NCBI GenBank assembly: GCA_907163375.1
Contig: CAJQUW010016988.1
Span: 434,001-498,000, forward strand
Origin: Prostheceraeus crozeri
Lineage: Eukaryota > Platyhelminthes > Polycladida > Euryleptidae
Reading direction: 5' to 3'
Length of the DNA: 64,000 bases
Part shown: positions 1 through 10,996 of the stretch, one piece after another
Layout: the number at the start of each line of letters is the position of its first letter
Position numbering within the stretch: the stretch's first letter is position 1
Position numbers and translations under genes: made by a program
Notes under the pieces: generated by a model
What the model was told of the DNA's origin: nothing
The model's input: the letters and a program-made list of their open reading frames with translations, nothing else
The model's database searches: none

Positions 1-1460
1 CGCTTATAATTGCTGCGGACTGGACATTCCATGGTTTGAACCAGAGTTCGAACCGTCCCAGAATGTCCGACCCACTCTTCTGCCCGCGTTCCAAATTCTG
101 CGCTGAACAGCATAAATTTGTGATATTTATCATAACCATCATAATGCGAAGAGAGCAAGACGCTAAAAAGATAGCTGAATTGACCTGATGGTATGCATTT
201 TAATAATATGAAATCAAATAATAAGATCTTGAAGCATTTGAACAGGATCATGTGTTTAATGAACCAAAAGGAACAAGGTTTACCCCACCATCATAGGGCA
301 AACTATAGATGATATTACATATTATTAAAGTTGTGTAGAATTCGTTATGGGAATATCCCATTATCAATAATGCTCATGGAATACTGCTCATTACATTGGA
401 TATCTAAAGAGAATGACAGCGGCTAAGTCAATAAAAAACACCCATACCCTTGGTTCCCCGACTGCACTCGCCGAGGGGTCGCGAGTGGAAATCTAACCAA
501 TCTAACCGAAGTCCGCGGTGGAGACGATTTCGCACCTTCTTCACTAGGCGAAGCTGACGGTGCAAAAGGAATGCGAGTGAAGGCATTACTTTTGTACCGT
601 ATGCTCCTTAAAATCTTAACTTATCACAGGATTTTACTTGTAAAAGACAGTATCTTCGAAAAATGTGGCATGTACTGCAGAGTCCCTTGTCAACTAGTTT
701 ATCTCCAATTTATTTAGCAAACTTTGGCCTTCTGTTGGGTTATATTAACATATAAAGGGCGAATTCAATTCCGCCGAACTATCTCTGAGGTTGGTTCCAT
801 AACAAACTCGCACCATTGACACGTCCGATGTCTACCTGATCGACAGTAACAAACCTGAGGCTAATTATACATTTCTAAATGCAGAAAAAATCCCAAAGCT
901 GAAGGAAACTCATTGATGTTTTGCCAGAGTTTGATGTCACCACATTGTACGTGCCATGGATGACTTGCGTTGATTATGCTGCCGGAGTGGGAGTTTGTAT
1001 GAGTCGGTAAAGATAATTATAATCCATGGTTACGGCCTAGCTTCAACTAATCATGTCAGAAATTTTAATGCTCTCTTCATGTCACATTCGTGAGCATGAC
1101 TTTGTTTTGATTGTGCGATTACTTTCTGTTGTCGAAGCTTGCTACCTTCTAAAATATTTATTTACTGCAGAATATTTCAATTGCGGCAAATCTGTCCTTA
1201 GGTAGGCTACTCCTGACGAATTACTCTCAATGTATCACTATAATTAATTTTCAAATTATTTGATTAATCATGCTCTTATTGCATACAACGTTAACGGATA
1301 TGCTGAAATGAAATGTATGCCTACAATTAGAATTATATCAGATATAACCGGATACGATGCAGTAAAATATCACAATGCTCAATATATGCTGTTAAATGTT
1401 AATATCATATTCATAGATGACATCCTGATCAAAGTCATGCCCCGCGCGAATGCCTGGTGG
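1..1460. other. No recognisable gene
   Basis: AT-rich non-coding sequence. The only long reading frame (1260-1493) shows no domain or splice context and looks like chance. A somewhat GC-rich patch near 470-590 was examined and matches nothing I recognise. Confidence 0.6.
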
Positions 1461-1464
1461 GCCG

Positions 1465-2400
1465 AGCATGAGCCGGTTCCATCTCTGGTTTGAACAATAT
1501 GCGAGGATCTCCACATTTTGAAGGCTGCATTAAATGCTGGTCTGTAGGTCGCTCCTGCTGTTTAACCGGTGCACAGACTTATAAATGGGCCTGAATTTTC
1601 AGGCCCGGCCAAGACCCGCTCAGACAAAGCCCTGCCCAGGCCCGCTGCATCGGAAATCCTCAGGCCCGACCCGCCCCTCTCATCTAGAACCGTTCGGTCC
1701 GTAATTAATGCTTTTGTCATACATAATACATAGGCATTTTTAATACTGTATTTGTTATGCCATCATGATTAATTTCATGAACATGTGACTTTTGATCTAT
1801 AAATTTTTGACTTTGAATTTTGTCACAAGCTTTACAAAAATGATGTGTGATTTAGCTAGCAGAAATTTCTGTTGTGAATTCTTACTTTACTGTTGTATCT
1901 TTATGCGAGAAAAAGTCGAACATCAACAGGCCGGAGATTGACAAGGAGATATTCCTCTCCCTTTGTTTCACGCGAGTGGTCAAGGTCAAGGAAGCGCAAT
2001 TCAGCAGAATTAGAGAGCACCCGTGAACTTCAACTGTCTACTTAATAACGCAGTATCAAAAACTTTCGTCAAACTGAAATATTTTTCACACTGGTCTCAC
2101 GAACTTGATTCATTCCAAAAATTTTCGATTTCTCAATTCGCTCCTCAATTTGCTTTTAAGATAATTTTGCTAACCGTGCACGCTTGAAGTCGTGTAAATG
2201 TCCTGATTCGTCAGTATTCAGACTTGAATTTACACTACTCAATGAAAAAATGCTTTTCTGATCCATCGAGACTAGTTCTGACTATAGCCATCAGCATTGA
2301 GAAAAGCAACAAATGGACCGTTACATGTTGGTTAAATGGAACCGATGAATTTTCAGACCCGGCCCGGCCCCGTGTTAGTTTCAAAATATCATGCTCAAGC
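1465..2400. repeat. GC-rich patches of an unidentified DNA repeat
   Basis: Two GC-rich islands (1590-1700 and 2335-2400) in AT-rich sequence share the string TGAATTTTCAG followed by CCCGGCC-type runs in the same orientation. A CCGGTTCCATCTCTG stretch at 1473-1487 resembles the outer ends of the CCGG-rich hAT elements further downstream. No complete element with paired ends and a target duplication could be drawn, so this is read as degraded remnants of such elements. Confidence 0.3.
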
Positions 2401-2420
2401 CCAACCCACTTACAAGTCTG

Positions 2421-2620
2421 CCGGCGCTGTGGCCTTGTGGTAGAGTGTTCGCTCTGCGACCTGGAGACCTTGGTTCAAACCTTGATCAGGTCAAACCAAG
2501 GGCTTTTTAAAATAGGTACATTTTTCATTCTTGCTAGGCACTCAGCACAAAAAGAGTGAGAGTGAGATAAATAGCAGCTCGGTCACATTGGAAGAAAGGC
2601 TCCGTGCCTAATGTGCTTCC
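2421..2620 (+). mobile_element. tRNA-derived SINE, family 2
   Basis: The head from 2421 has a pol III A-box-like TGGCCTTGTGGTAG segment and, about 40 bases later, a B-box-like GGTTCAAACC (2471-2480), spaced as in a tRNA. The body that follows is unlike the tRNA head, so it is a SINE rather than a tRNA gene. The anticodon arm does not fold cleanly and no target duplication was found. Its head differs from the SINE family at 14875, 15711, 41473 and 54622. Confidence 0.5.
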
Positions 2621-2799
2621 GAGTATAAACAAGGTGTGTTTATAAGTCGGCCGCTCCTTCGAAACCGACTGAATATGCTGTTCTTAATTAAGATCTCGAA
2701 ATCTAGCAAATTGATGAGTGCCAGTTCGTATGGTTGTCGAATGGAAAGGTGTCCAAAGACTTCAATATCATGAGCACAAAGTTCCTTGGCAGTCACAAA

Positions 2800-2829
2800 C
2801 GCGCACTTCGTCCTACAAGGATTCATCAG
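2800..2829 (-). ncRNA. Weak hammerhead-like core
   Basis: On the minus strand a CTGATGA box is followed by the hairpin TCCT-TGT-AGGA and then C-GAAG. This follows hammerhead order except that the last A of GAAA is G. No supporting stem I was found, so it could be a decayed copy or chance. Confidence 0.2.
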
Positions 2830-5148
2830 CAGTGCTCGGAATGGCCAGAGCTAGCTTATGAAATCTCAAATAGCTGAACAAGTTGTGGACTGCATAACAG
2901 GTTGCTCTCTGTTTACTTATGAGTTATGACTTTTCCAAAAAGTCAGTAGTCGATTTGAAAAGAACAGTGGGATTAAGTCGTCAGCAGTCGACCCAACTTT
3001 TTGGGCTTGATTTCTTCGTTTTGCGTCGCATGCTTTGCACATATTCAAAGTCATATGGTGAAGTTAGCTTGCCAATGAATGTGTGTACTTATAAACACAT
3101 TCATTATAAAAAGCTCAAAATCCGTGTCCTCATGTTAAGCACTACAATTCGACAATCAGAATTTTGCTCGAGGTAGCGATCCTGCTCAGGAATTCTGGTT
3201 TCAACATTTGTCTGATGTAAATTGCAGAGCGTATTTCACATGAGATTTTATAGATGTTTCTTTTGGAAGCATTTGTTATGTGATGCTGATTCAGAGTCGG
3301 TTTTCTCATATTGAAGAAGTTTATGATTTTATAAAATATTTAAGATAGTAAGTATGCAGGGAGTAGAAGGTAGGGTAGGAGTTAGTAGATTAGGAGGTAG
3401 GGTATCCGAAAATTATTAGGTGTCACTAAAAAACTTTTTTTCCGTTTTGCAAGTATATACTCGGTAATTCATATAGAAACCGAAGTGTATAGCTTGCGTC
3501 ATATGAGTATGAATCAGTTACGTCACACTTTTCCTAAAAATTATTGCTTCTATTATTTGGATTTTTGCGACTGTAAGTTGTTTTAGGCAACTTAGAAAAG
3601 TTTCAACAGCAAGATATGTAAAATTCCGAAAAATGTCAAATTATGTGAAAAAATTAAAATCCGGGCCCAGATTAGAAACTACATGCACATGTAATTGTAC
3701 ATGTCAATGAACAATGCAAACTGCTTCTCTTCTACATGTATCTGAAATGCTTTCACTGATACACATTTACAGACAGTTCCGCATTATTGCTAGCTGTCTG
3801 TGAACGTGTTTTTAAAGTTAAGAATTTGAGAATCGCATTTGAATTTTGATTTTTTTTCTATTGAAGAACTCATACTTCAGAAAATTGCCTAGCCAAAATT
3901 AGATCATGAAATATCGATGAATATAACTCGTATGAAAAAGTGGGTATTTGGGATTTCGGCGGATTTTGAAGCTGTATGATGAGTAGAAATTTTATTACGT
4001 TCAGGCGGCTGCCGTTTCTGATTGTGGTCACATTGGCGAATCAATGCATCTGTATTATTTTTTATTCATAAGCTTTTTTCAGAAACCAGTGTCGTTTTAT
4101 GTTTTTGTAAGTTTAAGTCATTCGCTTAGCTAGATGAGTAAATCTAAATGAAAGGAGAGGAAAAGATTTTTTTCACTCTTTTGCACTATTTAACCTCTCA
4201 ACCAGAACAAATGCATTCGATTGATAATTAGAATCTGAAGTTGAATTTTATTTGTCTTTTTTGATGAGCATTTCGATTTGCGATTTGGGCACAATGAATT
4301 CTAAAATACGGAGTTCAAATACACAAACTTTACAATATATATACTTTCTGAAATATCGCTTGTTACATGTTAGGCGTTACGATATATAAACAGTTTGCGT
4401 AGAGGTTTTCAATCTTTCCACCTGTATATAACCTAGCAAGTGTCAAGAATCTGAAAATATACACCACAAGAATAATTTCATTTAGCTTTGAATTTCATTG
4501 TTGTGTTTTTTAAAAAATTATTTAATCGGGGTGAATTTCTGATTTATTGGTACCTGTAAAAATTCTAAAATTTCTTCTCTAATTCCATGATTTTGCACGC
4601 TTGTTCGTGACGATGCCAAAATTCCTCCCATCGAGATTAATCTGATTGCAGTTACTCATATTACCCTAAGGAATTCTTCATTGTCTTCTGAACGGTCTGT
4701 CCGGGTACGTGGAGGACCACATCATGCATCTGATTGCGGTTGTTTTCAATTTTTCAAGCTACTCAATATCACCCCTTTCCTTTCTACTTTCAGCATTCTT
4801 TAGTATAAAATTGAATTCGGTGGAGCAAGTGAGGACTAAAACCATTAATCTGGTTCTGATTAAGTAAAGATTTACGTGTATATGCGTTCACCGAATACTT
4901 ACTGTGAAGCAATAAAGAGATTATTTATTTATTTTATTATTATTTATGTATATGCATGCATTTTATGTGACATCGAAATGATCTAGATGGGAGGTATTAT
5001 AAATCTGTGAAGATAAACTGCCATAATATGAAAAGTGTCGCAGGACAATACTTCTTATCTTGCCTAGGGCATGATAAATGATAAACTTTCATGAAAATAT
5101 TCGCGTAATGACACTGGTTATTGGACAGTTGCCATTGATTTGGCAGGT
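2830..5148. other. No recognisable gene
   Basis: AT-rich intergenic sequence without splice-framed coding signal. Contains only low-complexity runs, such as the TTATT-rich stretch around 4920-4950. Confidence 0.6.
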
Positions 5149-5222
5149 TAAGTATTCTATCAATCCAGGAGGGCAAGAAAATGGTGCAACATTTCTTGCC
5201 CTTCTGGCTTCATAGAATACCT
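5149..5222 (+). ncRNA. Long stem-loop, candidate microRNA precursor
   Basis: The segment folds into one stem of about 30 base pairs with only two or three mismatches and one G-U pair. The 5' arm runs from about 5150 to 5180 and the 3' arm from about 5192 to 5221, with a loop of about 11 bases (ATGGTGCAACA). Arm cores are AGGGCAAGAAA and TTTCTTGCCCT. Length, single small loop and lack of large bulges fit an animal pre-miRNA. The arm sequence matches no microRNA I recall. A small foldback transposon remnant is the main alternative, and the pairing is more perfect than most conserved microRNAs. Confidence 0.35.
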
Positions 5223-6332
5223 ATTATACTGATAACAACATTATGAATAATCCTCATGGCTTTCTCTGCGTAAGTCATCAGAACCTCTAATCTTTCAGTT
5301 ACCTCAGCCTCGTAAATAATTTTTTTGAGTGACAAGTATCAAGCATAATAGGGCCTAACAGTCATTTGCATGTAAGGTACCACTTACATAAGTGCGAGAA
5401 TAACTTTCCATATTATTCACGCTTCTTTATTGAATCTCACCTTCTTGTTATTGCAGTTTTTCTGAAGTTAATGCGGTTCTCAATTCAAATGTTTCCGAGA
5501 ATTCATCAGCTTCCACATCCGTCGGTTTGAATATATAAACTACCGAATTAATCGACCTAGAAGTTCTAATCATACTCTACATGTACACCATATTAAACAT
5601 GCTTATAGAGTATCATCTGAACTTTTATTTGAACTATGGCATCTTCAGTTTGAGTTTCTATAAAAATTCATGTCTTTGTCACAGATTACTTGCGCTAATT
5701 CATGAGTAGAATTATATGAAGAAAATACTGTGTTTATTGCATAATTTTTGCCTTCATTCTAAGGTTGATACTGATAGAAATGTGCTTTAACTGAAATAGA
5801 ATAAATTCTCCTTCGATAAAGATATGACACACATCTGCCTGTGCGAAATTCAATATGCTGATACATGCATATTTGGAATCTCTTTAAGAACAAGCAGATG
5901 GACATGTCATATGCACCGAAATGTTGAGTTGCTAGGAATATTCTTTGTTTCATTAATTTTTTGTGACCATTTGCTCCATAGTCTATCTCATTTGCTCATT
6001 CAAGACCTTTGGATGCTGGTTCTGAATGAAAATTTCTCGGAACCTTATTTTTGCTTTGCTCGCTGTCCAATTTAACAGTGTTGATTCGATACGCTGATCG
6101 ACGTTAACTCATGGATATGTTGCATTCCTTTTACTAACAATGAGGAATTTGCGAAGATTGATGTCTTATACTTCTGATTGCTTTCGAATTAAATACGATG
6201 GACCCTCTATTGTATCGCTAATTTCCATGGTTGATAAGCAGCATTCTGAAAACGCTCGGAAACGATTTTTTCAAAATGGCTGTTGTTCTGTTAGAGAATT
6301 GCATGCTCAAAGATAAGCCAGATACTCTTATG
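5223..6332. other. No recognisable gene
   Basis: AT-rich sequence with short unrelated reading frames on both strands (for example near 5760-6075). No domain, splice pair or repeat boundary was seen. Confidence 0.6.
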
Positions 6333-7370
6333 CTTCACCCTAAACTGCCCAAACCACCTTTCTTCATCAGAAAAAATTCTTCTTTTGCGGGAAGTTGTTT
6401 TTCAATGTCATAACACACAATGAAGTATTTAAAGATAAATAAGTGTTGCAGAACTATAAGAGTGAGTTTGTGTTTTATAATGAACGATGGGCAGTTCAGC
6501 CAAATGTGCATTATAACAACTAAACTGATTTTTTCAACTCTTGATAGCTCTGTTTATGCAGAACCAACCCAACTCGGACAAAATTTACATCAGGTATCAC
6601 ACACTGTGTAAGTTAAAGAAACTGTTTTGTGGTTGGTAATGCAATGCAATGATGTCAAATTTTTGGTATAATATAGGCTTAATTATGGCATAATTTGGTG
6701 ATGGCATGATGTAGCATACAAATTCATTTGACAGCACATCTACTTGGATCAAAGATGCCATCCATCATCCTGTTGAATTCTCGTGATTGTCTCATTGAAC
6801 ATTTATGGATCCAACCGGTAATCCTTTCAATAATTCTCCTAGTAGGCCCAATTTCTTCGGTTTTGTACAGCAATTTCATCGATCTCCTGTAATATCGGCA
6901 ACGAACCAAGTTTGCAATTCCTGTGTAGGTAATGGATCATGGATGTCATGCTCTTCTCTTCAAGAAGCGATTAAAGCTATGGTTGTGAATATGAAGGAGA
7001 AAAAATTATGTCTAGTAATGTTGGCCTACTCAATATTCTGCTAAATATTATAAGAATGAAACTTCACTATCAAAATATGTATGGACTCTCAATGACCAAA
7101 GTGTAAACTGTGAAATTAAATGGAAAGTTGTACATCATAGCAAGCCCTATTCCTGCGCTGATCGGTATTGCAATCTTTGTCTCTCAGAGAAATATTTTAT
7201 AGCTACTTCAAAAGAAAGCAATCTCCTCAATAAGAAAAATGAAATCGTCTCAAAGTGTAGACATCGAAGAAAATTTTTATTATCAAGCCTCAAGCCACAA
7301 TCTACATGTATACATTGAACATTTGAATTTCATAGTGTATCTTTAGTTTTTTCTGTAGAAATTTCTTCTT

Positions 7371-7436
7371 GTTCACTGCGGTCTGATGATCGGTTGTACG
7401 CCATCCGTGAAACTAATATAGTAACATGCAGTGAAC
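7371..7436 (+). ncRNA. Type I hammerhead ribozyme motif
   Basis: Elements in order: stem I 5' strand GTTCACTGC (7371-7379), core CTGATGA (7383-7389), a stem II region with CGG/CCG pairing (7391-7406), core GAAA (7409-7412), stem III ACTA-ATA-TAGT (7412-7422), cleavage-site A (7423), and stem I 3' strand GCAGTGAAC (7428-7436). The two stem I strands are perfect 9-base complements with a small internal loop next to the core. The innermost stem II pair is a U-U mismatch rather than G-C, which may weaken activity. Self-cleaving hammerheads are known in Penelope-like elements, where they process the RNA. Confidence 0.6.
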
Positions 7437-7616
7437 TTGATCTAACTTTCCTGAATTTATAATGCTCTATTATTGCTAATAGTATTGAGCACTCTAAAAA
7501 CAATTATTAGAACAATATCTACTTGATATACTTCGATATATATATATTTATGATCATAAGTAATCGCCATGAGACTTAATAATAAAGATAAATTATACAC
7601 ATAGTACATTTACTTC

Positions 7617-7653
7617 GTTCACCTGATGAAGTCGTAGACGAAAATTCGTGAAT
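7617..7653 (+). ncRNA. Minimal type I hammerhead ribozyme motif
   Basis: Stem I GTTCAC (7617-7622) pairs with GTGAAT (7648-7653). Between them lie CTGATGA (7623-7629), stem II GTC-GTA-GAC (7631-7639), and GAA followed by the self-complementary AATT (7643-7646) and cleavage-site C (7647). The very short palindromic stem III is typical of hammerheads in Penelope-like elements and retrozymes, which are thought to act as dimers. It lies 55 bases before the right arm of the inverted repeat, in the position expected for the 5' terminal repeat of a + strand Penelope element. Confidence 0.6.
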
Positions 7654-8458
7654 AAACAATTTTATCTTGAGACTACATTTGAATTTTTTTAATATATATA
7701 TATATTCGAATATTTAGCAGAATATTGAGTAGGCCAACATTACTAGACATAATTTTTTCTACATATTCACATATTTACATATTCACAACCATAGCTTTGA
7801 TCGCTTCTTGAAGAGAAGAGCATGACATCCATGATCCATTACCTACACAGGAATTGCAAACTTGGTTCGTTGCCGATATTACAGGAGATCGATGAAATTG
7901 CTGTACAAAACCGAAGAAATTGGGCCTACTAGGAGAATTATTGAAAGGATTACCGGTTGGATCCATAAATGTTCAATGAGACAATCACGAGAATTCAACA
8001 GGATGATGGATGGCATCTTTGATCCAAGTAGATGTGCTGTCAAATGAATTTGTATGCTACATCATGCCATCACCAAATTATGCCATAATTAAGCCTATAT
8101 TATACCAAAAATTTGACATCATTGCATTGCATTACCAACCACAAAACAGTTTCTTTAACTTACACAGTGTGTGATACCTGATGTAAATTTTGTCCGAGTT
8201 GGGTTGGTTCTGCATAAACAGAGCTATCAAGAGTTGAAAAAATCAGTTTAGTTGTTATAATGCACATTTGGCTGAACTGCCCATCGTTCATTATAAAACA
8301 CAAACTCACTCTTATAGTTCTGCAACACTTATTTATCTTTAAATACTTCATTGTGTGTTATGACATTGAAAAACAACTTCCCGCAAAAGAAGAATTTTTT
8401 CTGATGAAGAAAGGTGGTTTGGGCAGTTTAGGGTGAAGAAAATTAATTTTGTATTAAC

Positions 8459-9001
8459 GTGTATTCACAAGTCATTAAACCGGTCACTCAAAGTTTGTGC
8501 TTAATTGATCCATTCCAGAACATGCGCTTTTTCAGATCTTACAAACAACCGCTTTCTCTGCTTAGAATCCTTAGTAACAACAATAGGAAGACCATTGAAG
8601 GTATTTCTCCTTGTGGGGAACCAAGGTGTAAATGTTGTCCCACTTTGATATTAGGAAGAACAATACAGTTTAAGGTGGGTAATCGTGATCGCACCTGGTT
8701 GTTTACTATAAATAGGAATCTCACTTGCACATCTAAAAATGTTATCTATGCAATAAGGTGCAATGCGTGTAGAGATTTCTATTTAGGTCAAACGGGAGAT
8801 ATCTTTCGCAATCGTCTGACTATCCATCGGCAGCAGATTGACCATGAAGAGTATAGAATTCTCAATATGAGCAAGCACATAGCTCATTGTGCTAGACATC
8901 TCACTTCGAAGTTTGAAGCGGCTCCCATTTACCAAATGAATGTATATTCCAGTCGCATAGATCGTGAGAAGAAGGAGACTGATTTCATTTCTTTACTATG
9001 A
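8459..9001 (+). CDS. Penelope-like element, C-terminal GIY-YIG endonuclease region
   Basis: An uninterrupted 180-residue frame. After an N-terminal stretch with a Cys-rich PCGEPRCKCC segment (residues 51-60) comes the GIY-YIG-like module of Penelope-like elements. VIYAIRC (95-101) stands for the GIY strand, YLGQT (108-112) for the YIG strand, and RNRLTIHR (117-124) carries the helix Arg and His. Cysteines at 90, 101 and 104 and histidines at 140 and 143 fit the zinc-binding linker seen in these proteins. Such domains nick DNA for target-primed reverse transcription. The reverse transcriptase that should precede it is absent: the inverted-repeat arm abuts the frame instead, so the first ATG is only the start of the remaining open frame. 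A degenerate hammerhead follows 70 bases downstream. Confidence 0.75.
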   Translation: MYSQVIKPVTQSLCLIDPFQNMRFFRSYKQPLSLLRILSNNNRKTIEGISPCGEPRCKCCPTLILGRTIQFKVGNRDRTWLFTINRNLTCTSKNVIYAIRCNACRDFYLGQTGDIFRNRLTIHRQQIDHEEYRILNMSKHIAHCARHLTSKFEAAPIYQMNVYSSRIDREKKETDFISLL

Positions 9002-9070
9002 CCTCAGTTAAAAATAGAATAATTTCTATGTTTCATTTTATGTATATTTGAGTTTGAATAAATCATTTTC

Positions 9071-9117
9071 ATTCCCGTGACTAGCCTGCTTAGATCAGGA
9101 CGAAACCGGTCGGGAAT
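9071..9117 (+). ncRNA. Hammerhead-like motif with degenerate core
   Basis: ATTCCCG (9071-9077) pairs with CGGGAAT (9111-9117) as stem I. CCTG and CAGG (about 9085-9098) can form stem II. GAAA then merges into the palindromic stem III ACCGGT (9105-9110), with cleavage-site C at 9111. The first core box reads TGACTAG instead of CTGATGA, so catalysis is doubtful. Position just after the GIY-YIG frame fits the 3' copy of a Penelope element's terminal ribozyme. Confidence 0.45.
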
Positions 9118-9193
9118 TTTAATACCTCTGACTTTTCCTTGAGTGCTTTTTTGGTTATTTACCATTTTGATTTGTTCTATTATTTGATCTTAT

Positions 9194-9230
9194 GTATATA
9201 TATATATATATATAATATATATATATAATG
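9194..9230. repeat. (TA)n microsatellite
   Basis: About 35 bases of almost pure TA dinucleotides after the Penelope-like element. A shorter TA run lies at 7691-7704 at the edge of its right arm. Confidence 0.85.
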
Positions 9231-9239
9231 TTTCTGAAG

Positions 9240-10680
9240 CGTCAATTACGGCTAATAATCTCAACATATCATATTTAATGTTGTTTGATAATAAAAAACT
9301 AAATTCATCTAAAAATTCACTAAATTTACAATATTGGTGAACTATATAGATCTTTCACAAATTGTCCAAACTGCCAATTGTGTATTAAAATGCACAAACT
9401 TGTTCATCGATCAAAATTGTCCTATATTTTAGCATTGAACGTAGACAAGACTCAGAATATTTCAATTGCATCTCCTTCTACATTCATTTATTTTTTACCT
9501 GGCAGCAAAAATTTGCCTGGTCGCCTGCGTCACACACGTGGAATAGGTGTGTAGACGAGAGCGGCTGATAAATTCGAATTTCGAATATATTTTGTCTCAA
9601 ATTACCATCTGCTTGAAGATACGTGATAAAGCAACATCAGGCTGGTGACGAGCAGTGACTGCTCTTCTTGTCTGCTAAAAAAGATCGTTTGTAAAAACAA
9701 AGTTTGTTCATTATATTACACCTTCGCCAGTTTAAGGTTATGTTGATCCCACTTTCTAGAATTACTGATGAATCCTAGGGTTCCTTAGTTGGTGCTACAT
9801 TGAGCAATATTCTATATTCTCCATTTATTGCTGATCTGAATATAGACAATATCAGAACAGTAATAAATGGAAACTGAGTCTAGCGTTCAGCACATACCAT
9901 AGCTGAACGCTTCTGAAAAATGTCTGAGGTTTGAGGCATGCGCATGTTTAGGTCTCTACCAGGAGGTTGCATAAACGTTCAGTATTCGACAGTGAGTCTA
10001 CAGCAAATTCGTATCATAATTTGCCTTGTTTAGTTTACATTTTGCAATTACATGTTGAGTCGACGTGATAGGAGGATTGCCTAATTTTACCGTCTGCTCG
10101 ACCAGCGCAAAGACCGTTGTTCTCCTCTAAATAAACAATTGATGATTAAATTGTAATAATCCATTCATGTCTGGAATTGTGTTACTAAGTTAGCTCCTAT
10201 TGATTACAATACATCACGAGCCGCAGCATCATTATGGTGCTTAGTTTCCGAAAATTTGTTTCCAGTCAGGAAGATGTATCTCCGGTTTTACTATCCACGA
10301 AAGCATTTTGTGGGGTCTACAGACTATATGATCCACAATCTTCCACGGCTTGAACTTCGCTTCTGTAAATTCTTTCGAATAAGGATCCCTGTTCGTAGTT
10401 TTGAACCTTGCTATCTAGGATTGAGAGGAACTAGATAAAATGTCAGGCAACTTATTTCCGGCTTTGTCGGTTGAAGTGGAACATAGTGAGGGTCTGTACT
10501 CTTATCACTTCGTTGCTCCATTCCTGAAATCTACTGCACAGTGCTTTGCGCCATTGATATGTCTTAGTTCCATTTGATGTTCGATCGCACATTAATTGTT
10601 CCTAAACAGCAACTAATTTCTGATAATTCTCATCATGGGAAGCCACAAAGCGTCGATGTTTACTTATCACTTTATCTTTG
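9240..10680. other. No recognisable gene; one small hairpin
   Basis: AT-rich sequence without coding evidence. At 9882-9911 the perfect 10-base arms AGCGTTCAGC and GCTGAACGCT enclose a 10-base loop. Nothing else supports a function. Confidence 0.55.
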
Positions 10681-10687
10681 TTGGAAA

Positions 10688-10730
10688 TCACAAGGCCTTT
10701 CGGGCGACACAGGCGGCCGTCGTCAGGCGA
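10688..10730 (-). ncRNA. Hammerhead ribozyme motif, minus strand
   Basis: Read on the minus strand: stem I TCGC (10730-10727), core CTGACGA (10726-10720, fitting the CUGANGA consensus), stem II CGGCCG against CGCCCG with one mismatch, core GAAA (10701-10698), palindromic stem III AGGCCT, cleavage-site T, then GTGA closing stem I with one G-U pair. It lies about 270 bases downstream of the minus-strand GIY-YIG fragment at 11320-10997, the position expected for a Penelope terminal ribozyme. Confidence 0.55.
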
Positions 10731-10996
10731 ATGAATGTAGCTGCCGTGTTGGAGTTCATGATTAGTAGTCGATCACATCACGCCATATTCAACAAAGACA
10801 AATAAAATGAATCATTCACAGAAAATAACAAAATAAGTCATTACTTCTTCAGACATCAAGATAGTAGTAAGAAAATAAGTTAAAAGTATATGTAATGAAG
10901 GAAAGAATGAATCATTTATTCCACACAGTGCCGATATGAAATTTGTTGGAAGAAGCAAAAGTCTGAGACCACAACGATTCCTTTTATAACACTCCT

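Larger units (their letters stand above)
6333..8438. repeat. Near-perfect 0.7 kb inverted repeat of a Penelope-like element
   Basis: Left arm 6333-7049 and right arm 7709-8438 are reverse complements with almost no divergence. Translated strings are identical in the two arms: 6420-6611 equals 8160-8351 on the other strand, and 6805-6993 equals 7966-7775. The main difference is a short duplicated ATATTCAC-type insertion in the right arm. A 659-base unique spacer lies between, holding two hammerhead motifs on the + strand. The right arm leads directly into the GIY-YIG frame at 8459, so the structure is best read as a Penelope-like element with a head-to-head inverted partial copy at its 5' side, an arrangement known for this class. 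Short reading frames in the arms resemble no known domain. An assembly or chimaeric-read artefact is the alternative. Confidence 0.75.

Noticed and set aside
2421-2495. Possible functional tRNA gene
   Set aside because: A and B boxes are present, but the acceptor and anticodon stems do not close and a SINE body follows.
6805-7044. Open frame in the left arm of the inverted repeat
   Set aside because: Its mirror in the right arm is equally open on both strands, there is no domain, and the region is a repeat; treated as chance within the element.
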